A stretch of DNA of 64,000 nt from RCIO01 sp040880025 (lineage in GTDB: Bacteria; Pseudomonadota; Alphaproteobacteria; Rhizobiales; Rhizobiaceae): NCBI GenBank assembly GCA_040880025.1, contig JBBDJD010000013.1, positions 434,001-498,000 of the forward strand. Reading direction: 5' to 3'. Positions 8,119-16,012 of this stretch are shown piece by piece; positions within the stretch are counted from its first letter, which is position 1, and the number at the start of each line of letters is the position of its first letter. The position numbers and the translations under genes are program-made. Under the pieces are notes generated by a model. The model worked only from the letters and a program-made list of their open reading frames with translations, ran no database searches and had not been told where the DNA came from.

Positions 8119-8577
8119 TCAATTCCAGGCTTGTCCTGCCATCTGCCGGACAGCCGCGTTGAGCCGGTTCCAGACATTGATCTGCGCGATCTGAAGCAGC
8201 AGCGCCGCCAGAGCGGCCTCGTCATAATGTTTTGCGGCTTCCGTCCAGACAGCATCGGAGACGGCTTCCGGCTTGTCGGCAAGACGCGTCATTTCCTCCG
8301 TGAGCGCAAGTGCGGCGCGTTCGGCTTCGGTGAACCACGGCGTCTCGCGCCATGCCGCCACAGCGAAGATGCGCCTGTCCTCCTCGCTGGCATTCTTCAG
8401 CTCCCGCGCGTGCATGTCCACGCATACGCTGCAGCCGTTGATCTGGCTGGCCCGCAGGTGAACCAGATAGCAGGTGACGTCGGGCAGACCGACGTCGATG
8501 GCGGCCTTGCCGAGCGCCTGCAGCGCCTTCATCGCATCTGGGATAACGAATACGGGATGTTTCATTCGGGCTTGCAT
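8119..8577 (-). CDS. carboxymuconolactone decarboxylase / AhpD family protein
   Basis: A 152-residue all-helical protein with the AhpD-type redox motif CSVCVDMHA (Cys49, Cys52, His56). It is therefore probably a peroxidase-like or disulfide-active member rather than a true decarboxylase. The ATG at 8577 has a good AGAGGA ribosome site; an upstream ATG at 8616 has none. It is divergent from an ECF sigma gene. A promoter matching the ECF41 motif points at it (8675-8701), so it is the likely target of that sigma factor. Confidence 0.85.
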   Translation of the reverse strand: MQARMKHPVFVIPDAMKALQALGKAAIDVGLPDVTCYLVHLRASQINGCSVCVDMHARELKNASEEDRRIFAVAAWRETPWFTEAERAALALTEEMTRLADKPEAVSDAVWTEAAKHYDEAALAALLLQIAQINVWNRLNAAVRQMAGQAWN

Positions 8578-8639
8578 CGTTCCAGTCCTCTTTCGTTTGT
8601 CCGGGCTTTCGCCCATTTTCGGCCGAAAGGCTCGCCCGT

Positions 8640-8666
8640 TGTCACATCGGGCACGAACCGTTCGTC
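8640..8666 (+). promoter_or_regulatory. ECF41-type promoter of the sigma factor gene
   Basis: TGTCACA (8640-8646), 16 bases, then CGTC (8663-8666): an exact match to the published ECF41 promoter motif TGTCACA-N16-CGTC. It points at the sigma gene starting at 8696 and so predicts positive autoregulation with a very short leader. Confidence 0.75.
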
Positions 8667-8674
8667 AGGGGCAT

Positions 8675-8701
8675 GACGGAACGCGAGGAAGGAATGTGAC
8701 G
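8675..8701 (-). promoter_or_regulatory. ECF41-type promoter of the carboxymuconolactone decarboxylase-family gene
   Basis: Reading the minus strand: CGTCACA (8701-8695), 16 bases, then CGTC (8678-8675). This matches the ECF41 motif in all but the first base. It mirrors the plus-strand promoter about a centre at 8670.5. It is oriented to the gene starting at 8577. Confidence 0.7.
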
Positions 8702-9589
8702 GTGACGGAGAAGAATCTTCTTATCGAGCAGTTCGAGGCCAACCGGCCGCGGCTGAAATCGGTGGCCTATCGCATGCTGGGTTCGCGCAGCGAGGCGGAG
8801 GACGCGGTTCAGGAAGTCTGGCTGCGGCTCACCCGCACCGACGCTGACAGCATCGACAATGTCGGCGGCTGGCTGACGACCGTGGTGGCGCGGCTTTGCC
8901 TGGACATGCTGCGCGCCCGCAAGGCGCGCCGCGAGGATTTTCTCGACGACTTCCACGAGAGTGCCGGGATGCCGGAACCTTCCATCACTGCTGCGAACGC
9001 CAGTCCGGAGGACGAGATCGTGATGGCGGACTCGGTCGGGCTGGCCATGCTGACGGTGCTGGAAACCCTGACGCCGGGGGAACGCGTGGCCTTCGTGCTG
9101 CACGACATGTTCGCCGTGCCCTTCGAGGACATCGCGCCGATCGTCGGGCGCTCACCGGACGCCGCGCGGCAACTGGCCAGCCGTGCGCGCCGCCGCGTTC
9201 AAGGTGCGGGCACCGACCGGCAAATCGACAATGCGCGCCGGCGCGAGATCGTTGATGCCTTCATCGCGGCCTCGCGCTGCGGCGATTTCGGCGCGCTGCT
9301 TGAACTTCTCGATCCCGAGGTGGTCCTGCGCGGCGACGAGGCCGCCGCGCGGCTGGGCGGACATACGGAAATCCGCGGCTCGGCCGCAGTCGCGGAATTC
9401 TTCAAGGGAAGCGCCCAGGCCGCGAAGCCTGCCCTGGTGGACGGAACGGTCGATATCGCAGTCGTACCCGGCGGACGGCTGCTGCTCGTGCTCAGGTTCG
9501 ATATCACGGTCGGGCGTATTGCTGCCATCGAGGCGGTGGCCGAGCCGGCCGCTCTGGAACGGCTCGATCTGGAGGTTCTGGAACACTGA
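8696..9589 (+). CDS. ECF sigma factor with C-terminal SnoaL-like domain (ECF41-like)
   Basis: 297 residues. Sigma region 2 spans about residues 10-75 (RMLGSRSEAEDAVQEVWLRL). Region 4 spans about 105-160 (LTPGERVAFVLHDMFAVPFEDIAPIVGRSPDAARQLASRARRR, written here as separate pieces of one helix-turn-helix unit). A SnoaL/NTF2-like domain of about 125 residues follows, the fused regulator of ECF41 and related groups that lack anti-sigma factors. The GTG at 8696 is chosen because GAGGAAGGA precedes it and a matching promoter ends 29 bases upstream. The C-terminal domain lacks the textbook DGGGR and NPDKL motifs, so it may belong to a sister group such as ECF56. Confidence 0.88.
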   Translation: MTVTEKNLLIEQFEANRPRLKSVAYRMLGSRSEAEDAVQEVWLRLTRTDADSIDNVGGWLTTVVARLCLDMLRARKARREDFLDDFHESAGMPEPSITAANASPEDEIVMADSVGLAMLTVLETLTPGERVAFVLHDMFAVPFEDIAPIVGRSPDAARQLASRARRRVQGAGTDRQIDNARRREIVDAFIAASRCGDFGALLELLDPEVVLRGDEAAARLGGHTEIRGSAAVAEFFKGSAQAAKPALVDGTVDIAVVPGGRLLLVLRFDITVGRIAAIEAVAEPAALERLDLEVLEH

Positions 9590-9592
9590 AAG

Positions 9593-9892
9593 TTAGCGCA
9601 ATTCTTCCGCCGCGTCCTGTGTCGGCGCGACCGTGGGCACTTCGCGCGCCGGCGCGTCGTCCTCGTACATCGTGCATTTCCTTTTGGTGCAGATCACCTT
9701 TGTGTCTCCGGTGGTGAAGACACCGCCGCCCCAGTCGATGCAGTTCGGGTTCGGCTTGCATTTGGCGGCGTAGGTTGCACGGTTCTGGCCGCGGATATCG
9801 TATTCCTTGGCTGTGGCCGGGATTGCGGCCAGCGCCAGCGCGACGCTCGCAAAAGCGACTCGGTACGAACAGGTTGAGAAGCTGGTCATCAT
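9593..9892 (-). CDS. small secreted cysteine-containing protein, unknown function
   Basis: A 99-residue protein with a clear signal peptide (hydrophobic segment FASVALALAAIPATA, cleavage after ATA around residue 28). The mature part has four cysteines in the order CKPNPNC and CTKRKC, suggesting two disulfides, and an acidic, proline-containing tail. GGAGGAA precedes the ATG at a good distance. It ends 3 bases from the convergent sigma gene. I do not recognise the family. Confidence 0.65.
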   Translation of the reverse strand: MMTSFSTCSYRVAFASVALALAAIPATAKEYDIRGQNRATYAAKCKPNPNCIDWGGGVFTTGDTKVICTKRKCTMYEDDAPAREVPTVAPTQDAAEELR

Positions 9893-9983
9893 TGTTTCCT
9901 CCAGTTGCCGGTACCGGAGATTGATACGATTGCAGTGAACGGGCTCTGATGAGCGTGTTCAGCTGCCATTCATGGCGCCATGT

Positions 9984-10427
9984 TCACCGCTTCGGCGGGA
10001 TCGAATAGGTGCCGGTGGCGTGCGCGATGGTGAGGCGTTCGTCGCCGGCCACGATCTCGCAGTCGAACACCATCAGGTTCCGGCCGAGCTTGAGAATGCG
10101 GCACACACCGTCGATCGGACCGGGCCCGGCCTTGCGCATGAAATTGATGTTGAGGTTGGTCGTCACGCTGAGCGCGTCGGGTCCGGCATGGGACAGAACG
10201 CAGACATAGCCGCCGATGTCGGCCAGCGTGAAAAGCGCCGGCCCTGACACGGTGCCGCCGGGGCGAAGATGCCGCTCCGTTGCGTCCAGCCGCACCGTGC
10301 AGCCGCCCGGATGCACCTCGAGCGCGTAGAAATGCGGCAGCCGGCCATTGAGCTGCGGATAGGCGCTGGCCATCAGCGCGTTGACCTCGTCGGCGTCCAT
10401 GACCGGGGAAGGGACGTTCCTGTTCAT
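9984..10427 (-). CDS. PaaI-type hotdog thioesterase
   Basis: A 147-residue hotdog-fold protein. The segment HLRPGGTVSGPALFTLADIGGYVC is the long central helix and loop of the PaaI/4HBT class, and NINFMRKAGPG follows as the adjacent strand. Such enzymes hydrolyse acyl- or aryl-CoA thioesters. It lies 22 bases downstream of a crotonase-family gene on the same strand, which suggests joint action on CoA esters. The substrate is unknown. Confidence 0.85.
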   Translation of the reverse strand: MNRNVPSPVMDADEVNALMASAYPQLNGRLPHFYALEVHPGGCTVRLDATERHLRPGGTVSGPALFTLADIGGYVCVLSHAGPDALSVTTNLNINFMRKAGPGPIDGVCRILKLGRNLMVFDCEIVAGDERLTIAHATGTYSIPPKR

Positions 10428-10449
10428 GCGATAGCTCCGGATGCCGCGA

Positions 10450-11316
10450 TCAGCCGCGCGGTGAATTGATCGGGCGGTTCTCGGTCCAGTCGAAGGTGCC
10501 GAGGTCGCGTTCGCGAACCGCCTCCTTCCAGCCGCGTTCCTCCGCGCGGTGCTTGAAGTTGATGCCCTCCGGCGAATGGCGGGTGATGCCGTCGAAGATG
10601 GTCGCGAACATCTGCGTCTGTGAAAGTCCCATCGCCTCGATCGCCTGGTTGACGACCAGCTTCTGCATCATGAGCTGGTTGACCGGGACTGTCGCCATCC
10701 GCTCCGCCAGCCGTTCGACCTCTGCGTCGAGCTCGTCGGCGGGCACGGATTTCAGCACCAGCCCGATGCGCTCGGCTTCCTTGCCGTCGATCTTGTCGCC
10801 GGTGAACAGCATCCGCTTCGCCTTTTCCGGCCCAAGCCGGTAGACCCACATCGCTGTCGTCGGGCAGCCCCAGACGCGAACCGGCATGTAGCCGATCCGG
10901 GCGTCGTCGGCCATGACGATCATGTCGCAACAGAGCGCGATGTCGGATCCGCCGGCGACGGCAAAGCCGTGCACCTTGGCGATTACCGGCCTGTGCGAAC
11001 GCCACAGCGACATGAAACGCTGCGTGTTCCTCATCATGAAGGCGTAGTCCTTCATCGGGTCCCACGGCATCTCCTGCGTCGCCTCATGCCCGGCCCCGCC
11101 GGTCGCCTGGGCGTAATAGGCGAGGTCGTAGCCGGAACAGAACGCATTGCCGGCGCCGGCAAGCACGATGACGTGGACACCCGGATCGGCGTTGGCCCGC
11201 TCGACCGCATCCTCAAGCAGCGCCGGCACTTCGTCGTCGATGGCGTTCATCACGTCCGGCCGGTTGAGCGTGATGCGGCCAATGCGACCGTCCTTCTCGT
11301 AGAGCACTTTCGGCAT
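10450..11316 (-). CDS. enoyl-CoA hydratase/isomerase (crotonase) family protein
   Basis: 288 residues starting MPKVLYEKDG after GGGAGGGG. The crotonase fold is plain: VLAGAGNAFCSGYDL supplies one oxyanion-hole peptide, and HGFAVAGGSDIALCCD the other. The two catalytic glutamates of true enoyl-CoA hydratases are not evident (Asp replaces the first, and the MPVRVWGCP segment lacks the second), so another crotonase chemistry is likely. It forms an operon with the downstream thioesterase and is divergent from a second crotonase gene. Confidence 0.83.
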   Translation of the reverse strand: MPKVLYEKDGRIGRITLNRPDVMNAIDDEVPALLEDAVERANADPGVHVIVLAGAGNAFCSGYDLAYYAQATGGAGHEATQEMPWDPMKDYAFMMRNTQRFMSLWRSHRPVIAKVHGFAVAGGSDIALCCDMIVMADDARIGYMPVRVWGCPTTAMWVYRLGPEKAKRMLFTGDKIDGKEAERIGLVLKSVPADELDAEVERLAERMATVPVNQLMMQKLVVNQAIEAMGLSQTQMFATIFDGITRHSPEGINFKHRAEERGWKEAVRERDLGTFDWTENRPINSPRG

Positions 11317-11433
11317 GACCCCTCCCAACTCTTCCGTGCGCGTAAACGTCAAAATCCAGCTTGGCCATTTCGCCGCTGAACTTCAAGCGCCGGCGTGCTA
11401 GTTTCCAAATTCCGGCGATTGCAGGAGGCAGGC

Positions 11434-12252
11434 ATGAACGAAATGGCGCGGGTTGAGGAAACCGACGGGTTGGTCCGCTCCTCGTCGCAGGACGGCATCT
11501 GCCGCATCACGCTCGCCAATCCGCCCGCCAACGCGATTTCGCTGGCGGTGATGGCTGCGCTGCAGTCCGCGCTCGATTCGGCTCGGGACAATAACGGCGT
11601 ACGCGTCGTCGTGCTGGCGGCCGACGGCAAGGTGTTTTGCGCCGGCCACGATCTGAAGGAGATGACCGCGCATCGCGGCGAGGCCGACCGCGGCAAGGCC
11701 TTTTTCGAAAAGACATTCGCAACCTGCTCGCGGCTGATGCAGTCGATTACGAGCCATCCGAAGCCGGTCATCGCCGAGATCGACGGCATCGCCACAGCGG
11801 CCGGCTGCCAGTTCGTCGCCTCCTGCGACTTGGCGATCGCGTCGGACCGCGCCCGCTTCGGCGTCAACGGCATCGATGCCGGCTTGTTCTGCTCCACGCC
11901 CGCCGTCGCCTTGTCACGCAACGTGTCGCGCAAGCACGCGATGGACATGCTTCTTACCGGCGACCTGATCGACGCCGCCACGGCGGAGCGCTACGGGCTG
12001 GTGGGGCAGGTCGTGCCGCACCAACAGTTGACTCAGACTGTCATGGAACGCGCGCAACTGATTGCGTCGAAATCGCCTTTGGCGCTGAGAATCGGTAAGC
12101 AGAGCTTCTATGAGCAGGTCGGGATGGACCTCGCCGACGCATATGATAACGCCAGCCGGGCGATCGTGGAAAACATGCTCGCCCGCGACGCGGAGGAGGG
12201 AATCGCCGCCTTCTTCGAAAAGCGCAAGCCGGAGTGGAAGGGGAATGAATGA
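11434..12252 (+). CDS. crotonase family protein (ECHDC3-like)
   Basis: 272 residues, chosen from the ATG preceded by AGGAGGCAGG. The oxyanion-hole segments VLAADGKVFCAGHDLKEM and GIATAAGCQFVASCDLAIA place it in the crotonase family. The canonical glutamates are not seen, as in ECHDC3-like members whose activity is unclear. Its stop overlaps the start of the CoA-binding protein gene by 8 bases, and metY follows, so the three form a plus-strand unit. Confidence 0.83.
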   Translation: MNEMARVEETDGLVRSSSQDGICRITLANPPANAISLAVMAALQSALDSARDNNGVRVVVLAADGKVFCAGHDLKEMTAHRGEADRGKAFFEKTFATCSRLMQSITSHPKPVIAEIDGIATAAGCQFVASCDLAIASDRARFGVNGIDAGLFCSTPAVALSRNVSRKHAMDMLLTGDLIDAATAERYGLVGQVVPHQQLTQTVMERAQLIASKSPLALRIGKQSFYEQVGMDLADAYDNASRAIVENMLARDAEEGIAAFFEKRKPEWKGNE

Positions 12253-12766
12253 CGACGATTACGACAACACCTACATCTCCGGTATCCTGAATGCGGTGAA
12301 GACGGTCGCCATCGTCGGCGCGTCGGCCAACGACGTTCGCCCGAGCTTCTTCGTCGCCAAGTACCTGATCGACAAGGGCTATGAGGTTTATCCCGTCAAT
12401 CCGGGCCAGGCGGGCAGGGAAATCCTCGGCCGCATGACCTACGCTTCGCTCGCCGACATTCCGGTCGCGATCGACATGGTCGACATCTTCCGCGGCAGCA
12501 GCGCCGTGCCGGCGATCATGGACCAGATCCTGGCGATGAAGCCGCCGCCCAAGGTGGTGTGGATGCAGCTTACGGTCCGCCACGACGAGGCGGCCGCGCG
12601 CGCCGAAGCCGCCGGCATGAAGGTGGTGATGAACCGCTGCCCGAAGATCGAGTACGCGAGGCTGTCTGGCGAGATCGGCTGGAACGGCATCAACAGCCGC
12701 GTGATTTCGTCGAAGAAGCCGAAAATGCGCGAGGGCTACCAGAGCTTTGGGATCGTTCAGAAATAA
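12245..12766 (+). CDS. CoA-binding domain protein (YccU-like)
   Basis: A 173-residue single-domain Rossmann protein. TVAIVGASANDVRPSF forms the CoA-binding loop, GYEVYPVNPGQAG the second strand and turn, and MNRCPKIEYARL the conserved C-terminal signature of the YccU group. These resemble the CoA-binding part of succinyl-CoA synthetase but lack the catalytic half; their role is undefined. The 8-base overlap with the crotonase suggests coupled expression and handling of CoA esters. Confidence 0.85.
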   Translation: MNDDDYDNTYISGILNAVKTVAIVGASANDVRPSFFVAKYLIDKGYEVYPVNPGQAGREILGRMTYASLADIPVAIDMVDIFRGSSAVPAIMDQILAMKPPPKVVWMQLTVRHDEAAARAEAAGMKVVMNRCPKIEYARLSGEIGWNGINSRVISSKKPKMREGYQSFGIVQK

Positions 12767-12808
12767 GTTCCCCACCTGCATGCCCGGCGCGGAAAATTCC
12801 GCTTTGCC

Positions 12809-12845
12809 AATTGGCGCGCCCTTTGCGATGTATGGCGCGCCAATT
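12809..12845 (+). promoter_or_regulatory. long inverted repeat upstream of metY
   Basis: Perfect 12-base arms AATTGGCGCGCC (12809-12820) and GGCGCGCCAATT (12834-12845) are separated by 13 bases and end 20 bases before the metY ATG. The arms contain the self-complementary core GGCGCGCC. It could be a repressor operator or a leader hairpin close to the ribosome site AGGGAGAG. It does not resemble a SAM-II riboswitch. Confidence 0.55.
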
Positions 12846-12865
12846 CGTTCAGGGAGAGAGAGTAG

Positions 12866-14149
12866 ATGGTTCAGCGCACACCCGGTTTCGCAACGCTCGC
12901 GGTTCATGCCGGCGCCAAACCCGACCCGGCGACGGGCGCGCGGGCGACGCCCATCTACCAGACCACCGCCTATGTCTTCGACGATGTCGATCACGCCGCC
13001 TCGCTGTTCGGGCTGAAGGCGTTCGGCAACATCTACACCCGCATCATGAACCCGACCCAGGCGGTGTTGGAGGAGCGGCTGGCCGCGCTCGAGGGCGGCA
13101 CGGCGGCGCTGGCGACCGCTTCGGGCCACGCGGCGCAGCTGCTGATCTTCCACACGCTGATGAAATCGGGCGAGAACTTCGTTTCCGCCCGCAAGCTCTA
13201 TGGCGGATCGATCAACCAGTTTGGCCACGCTTTCAAGAATTTCGACTGGCAGGTGCGCTGGGCCGACATGGCCGATTTCGACGAGGTCGAGCGCCAGATC
13301 GACGACAAGACCCGCGCCATCTTCATAGAAAGCCTCGCCAATCCGGGCGGCACCTTTGTCGATATCGAGAAGATCGCGGAAATCGCCCGCAGGCACGGCC
13401 TGCCGCTCATCGTCGACAACACAATGGCCAGCCCCTATCTGCTGCGACCGATCGAGCACGGCGCCGATATCGTGGTGCACTCGCTGACCAAGTTCATCGG
13501 CGGTCACGGCAATTCGATGGGCGGCGTCATCGTCGACGGCGGAACCTTCGACTGGTCCAAGTCGGGCAACTATCCGATGCTGTCGGAGCCGCGCCCCGAA
13601 TATGGCGGCATCGTGCTGCATGAGACTTTCGGCAATTTCGCCTTTGCGATCGCCTGCCGGGTGCTTGGCCTGCGCGACTTCGGCCCCGCCATTTCGCCCT
13701 TCAACGCCTTCCTGATCCTGACCGGGCTTGAGACACTGCCGCTCCGCATGGCGCGCCATTGCGAGAACACGCTGACGGTCGCCGCCTGGCTGTCGCGCCA
13801 TCCCAAGGTGGACTGGGTGTCCTATCCGGGCCTGCCATCGGACCCCAACCACGCGCTGATGAAGAAATATTCGCCCGATGGCGCCGGCGCGGTCTTCACA
13901 TTCGGGCTGAAGGGCGGCTATGAGGCGGGCGTGAAGGTCGTGGAGGGTGTCGAGCTCTTTTCGCATCTGGCCAATATCGGCGACACCAAATCGCTGATCA
14001 TCCACCCGGCCTCGACCACGCACCGCCAGCTCTCCGACGAGCAGAAGATCGCGGCGGGCGCGGGCCCCGACGTGGTCCGGCTCTCGGTCGGCATCGAGGA
14101 CGTGAACGACATCATCGCCGATCTCGACCAGGCGCTGGGCGGCGCCTAG
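12866..14149 (+). CDS. metY: O-acetylhomoserine sulfhydrylase (Cys/Met metabolism PLP enzyme)
   Basis: 427 residues, the usual MetY length (MetZ is nearer 400). This PLP enzyme makes homocysteine from O-acetylhomoserine and sulfide in methionine synthesis. The PLP lysine is Lys209 in VHSLTKFIGGHGN, and YTRIMNPTQAVLEERLAALEGG near residues 57-78 is the family signature. The start is set by AGGGAGAGAG upstream. O-succinylhomoserine sulfhydrylase (MetZ) is the main alternative name. Confidence 0.92.
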   Translation: MVQRTPGFATLAVHAGAKPDPATGARATPIYQTTAYVFDDVDHAASLFGLKAFGNIYTRIMNPTQAVLEERLAALEGGTAALATASGHAAQLLIFHTLMKSGENFVSARKLYGGSINQFGHAFKNFDWQVRWADMADFDEVERQIDDKTRAIFIESLANPGGTFVDIEKIAEIARRHGLPLIVDNTMASPYLLRPIEHGADIVVHSLTKFIGGHGNSMGGVIVDGGTFDWSKSGNYPMLSEPRPEYGGIVLHETFGNFAFAIACRVLGLRDFGPAISPFNAFLILTGLETLPLRMARHCENTLTVAAWLSRHPKVDWVSYPGLPSDPNHALMKKYSPDGAGAVFTFGLKGGYEAGVKVVEGVELFSHLANIGDTKSLIIHPASTTHRQLSDEQKIAAGAGPDVVRLSVGIEDVNDIIADLDQALGGA

Positions 14150-14227
14150 AATCGACCTGTTTGTCCCCGTATTCCTCGTTGTCCACAGGGGTGTGGCGAT
14201 TGCGCGCCGCCCTTTTCGCGCCTAGCC

Positions 14228-14634
14228 TTGGGTCATCTCGAAAGCCGAAAAGCCCGGGCGGACCCCGGGATCAACTGGAAGGCAGGTTCGAGACCGCGCC
14301 GGAAACGGCCCGGCGGAAGGCGCAAGCCGGATGCCAGGTGCGGTGACCGGAAGTCCCGCGGACCGTCACAGACGGGTCGAAACGAATGTGATGGCCGATG
14401 CTGCCATGAAGGACCGGTAGTCCTTCGATGGTGATCCCGAGGAGCCTCCGGGCTGATCGGGGTGGCCTGGAAAGGGCGAGGCACGGTGCGGCGCGACGCA
14501 TCATGGTTCGAACCACCTGGCACCGTCAGAGTACGGGGTTTCAGTTTGGCGGCGCCTTCGGGCTGCCGACAGGGTGAAGCAACCGCACCGGACAGGGAGG
14601 CACTGGGAGCGATTCCAGTGCTTTCCTTGTTTTT
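14228..14634 (+). ncRNA. candidate non-coding transcript downstream of metY
   Basis: About 400 bases with no credible protein. They are rich in local hairpins: a GTGAC/GTCAC stem in the 14340-14370 area, GAAGGAC/GTCCTTC around 14405-14423, and GGC(G)CC/GGGCTGCC near 14550. They end in a strong plus-strand terminator. The boundaries are approximate. It may be an independent sRNA or a long structured 3' region of metY. It lacks the rnpB, tmRNA and SRP RNA signatures I looked for. Confidence 0.35.
14600..14634 (+). terminator. intrinsic terminator on the plus strand
   Basis: A 9-pair stem, GCACTGGGA (14600-14608) and TTCCAGTGC (14613-14621), closes a GCGA tetraloop. The tract TTTCCTTGTTTTT follows. 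No T-run lies on the other side, so it serves a rightward transcript and not the convergent P450 gene. Confidence 0.8.
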
Positions 14635-14662
14635 GGGCCCTGCTTGCCGCCCTGCCACTTCC

Positions 14663-15907
14663 TCACCAGGCACACTCCAGCCTCTCCAGCCCGTGAAAAT
14701 GATAGCTGTCGCGGTAGCGCGGCTCCCCGGCCAGTCTGATCCCCGGCAGGCGCTCAAACAATACGCGCAGCGTTTCCTGCAATTCGATCCGGGCCAGCGG
14801 CGCGCCGATGCAGAAATGAATGCCGGCGCCGAAGGAAACGTTTTTCTGGTCTGCGCGTCCCGGATTGAATGACGCGGGTGCGTCGAACGAGGTGGGGTCG
14901 CGATTGGCCGCGCCCAGCAACAGGCCGATGCGGTCGCCGGGTTCCAGTTTCACGCCGTCCGCGAGTTCCACCGTCTCATAGGCAAAGCGGGTGAACATGT
15001 GCAGCGGCGCGTCATGGCGCAGGCATTCCTCGACCGTCGCGGCGGTCGCCTCGGGCGTGGCGAAGAAGCGTCGCGGGTCGCCGCCCTGAAGCAGGATCGC
15101 CCGGATCGCGTTGCCGGTCTGGTGCACCGTCGCCTCGTGGCCGGCATTCAAGAGCAGGATGACCGACGAGACCAGTTCGTCCTCATTCAGCTTCCGGCCT
15201 TCCTCGCGCGCCGCGATCAGCAGGCTGAGCAGGTCGTCGCCGGGATTCCTGCGCCGTTCCTCGGCATGGCGGCAGATGAAGTCGCCGAATTCGCGCGCCG
15301 CCTGGTTGGCCCGCTCTTCCGTCTCGCGGGTCGCGCGCAGCGTGTACATCTCCACCATGCGGTGCGACCATTCGAGTAGCCGCGGCCCCATCTCGACGGG
15401 CACGCCGAGCATTTCCGCGATCACGGTGATCGGCACCGGCGTCGCAATCGCGGGCAGCATGTCGGCGCCGCCCTGCGTCTCGATCCGGTCGATCAGCTCG
15501 TTGGCGAGTGCGGCGATGCGCGGGCGCAGCCGCTCGACCTGCCGCGAAACGAAGGCGCGGTTGACCTGCGCCCGAAGCCTTGTGTGGGCCGGCGGTTCCA
15601 GTTCGAGCAGCGAGGAGGCCTCCGCCTTGTCGAAATCGGCGAGGTGGGCGCGGCGCTCATCCGTGATGCCCGGCGGCCCCCAGCGGTTCTCGCGGCCAAA
15701 GCGCCTGTCGCGCAAGAGCCGGTTGACGTCGTCATGGCCGGCAAAGCACCAGAAGCCGTAGTCCTCCCAGAAGAAGGCCGGCGCGTTTTCATGCAGGAAC
15801 GCATAGGCGGCATATGGTTCCTGCACGAAGTCGGGCTCGCGCGGGTCGATGCGCGCGCGCTGCGTGGCGGGGTCGAAGCGGAGATAGGGCGGTTGCGTGA
15901 CGGACAT
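14663..15907 (-). CDS. cytochrome P450
   Basis: A 414-residue soluble bacterial class I P450. The heme cysteine is Cys366 in FGAGIHFCIGAPLAR, the ExxR pair is in EECLR (Glu294, Arg297), and the oxygen-activating I helix carries NAGHEAT (about 255-260). It needs ferredoxin and reductase partners that are not seen nearby. The substrate is not predictable. It is divergent from an FAD-dependent oxidoreductase with about 105 bases between them. Confidence 0.95.
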   Translation of the reverse strand: MSVTQPPYLRFDPATQRARIDPREPDFVQEPYAAYAFLHENAPAFFWEDYGFWCFAGHDDVNRLLRDRRFGRENRWGPPGITDERRAHLADFDKAEASSLLELEPPAHTRLRAQVNRAFVSRQVERLRPRIAALANELIDRIETQGGADMLPAIATPVPITVIAEMLGVPVEMGPRLLEWSHRMVEMYTLRATRETEERANQAAREFGDFICRHAEERRRNPGDDLLSLLIAAREEGRKLNEDELVSSVILLLNAGHEATVHQTGNAIRAILLQGGDPRRFFATPEATAATVEECLRHDAPLHMFTRFAYETVELADGVKLEPGDRIGLLLGAANRDPTSFDAPASFNPGRADQKNVSFGAGIHFCIGAPLARIELQETLRVLFERLPGIRLAGEPRYRDSYHFHGLERLECAW

Positions 15908-16012
15908 GCGAACCTCCTAGCGCGACTTGCCATCCCCTTGCCAGAGTCACGGCAAATCGGGCAGGAGACCAGCCGCACGGTATCGTGCGCTGCATTTCCG
16001 GGGAGACATGCC

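Noticed and set aside
12767..12865. SAM-II riboswitch before metY
   Set aside because: The short conserved SAM-II pseudoknot segments are not present; the region holds a simple perfect inverted repeat instead.
12041..14023. 660-codon open frame antisense to metY
   Set aside because: It mirrors a well-conserved PLP enzyme gene, has His/Arg/Asp-rich composition typical of reverse frames in G+C-rich genes, and no domain.
14228..14600. tmRNA or RNase P RNA
   Set aside because: A GGTTCGAACC T-arm-like segment occurs, but no tag reading frame, no tRNA-like acceptor with CCA, and none of the conserved rnpB core segments.
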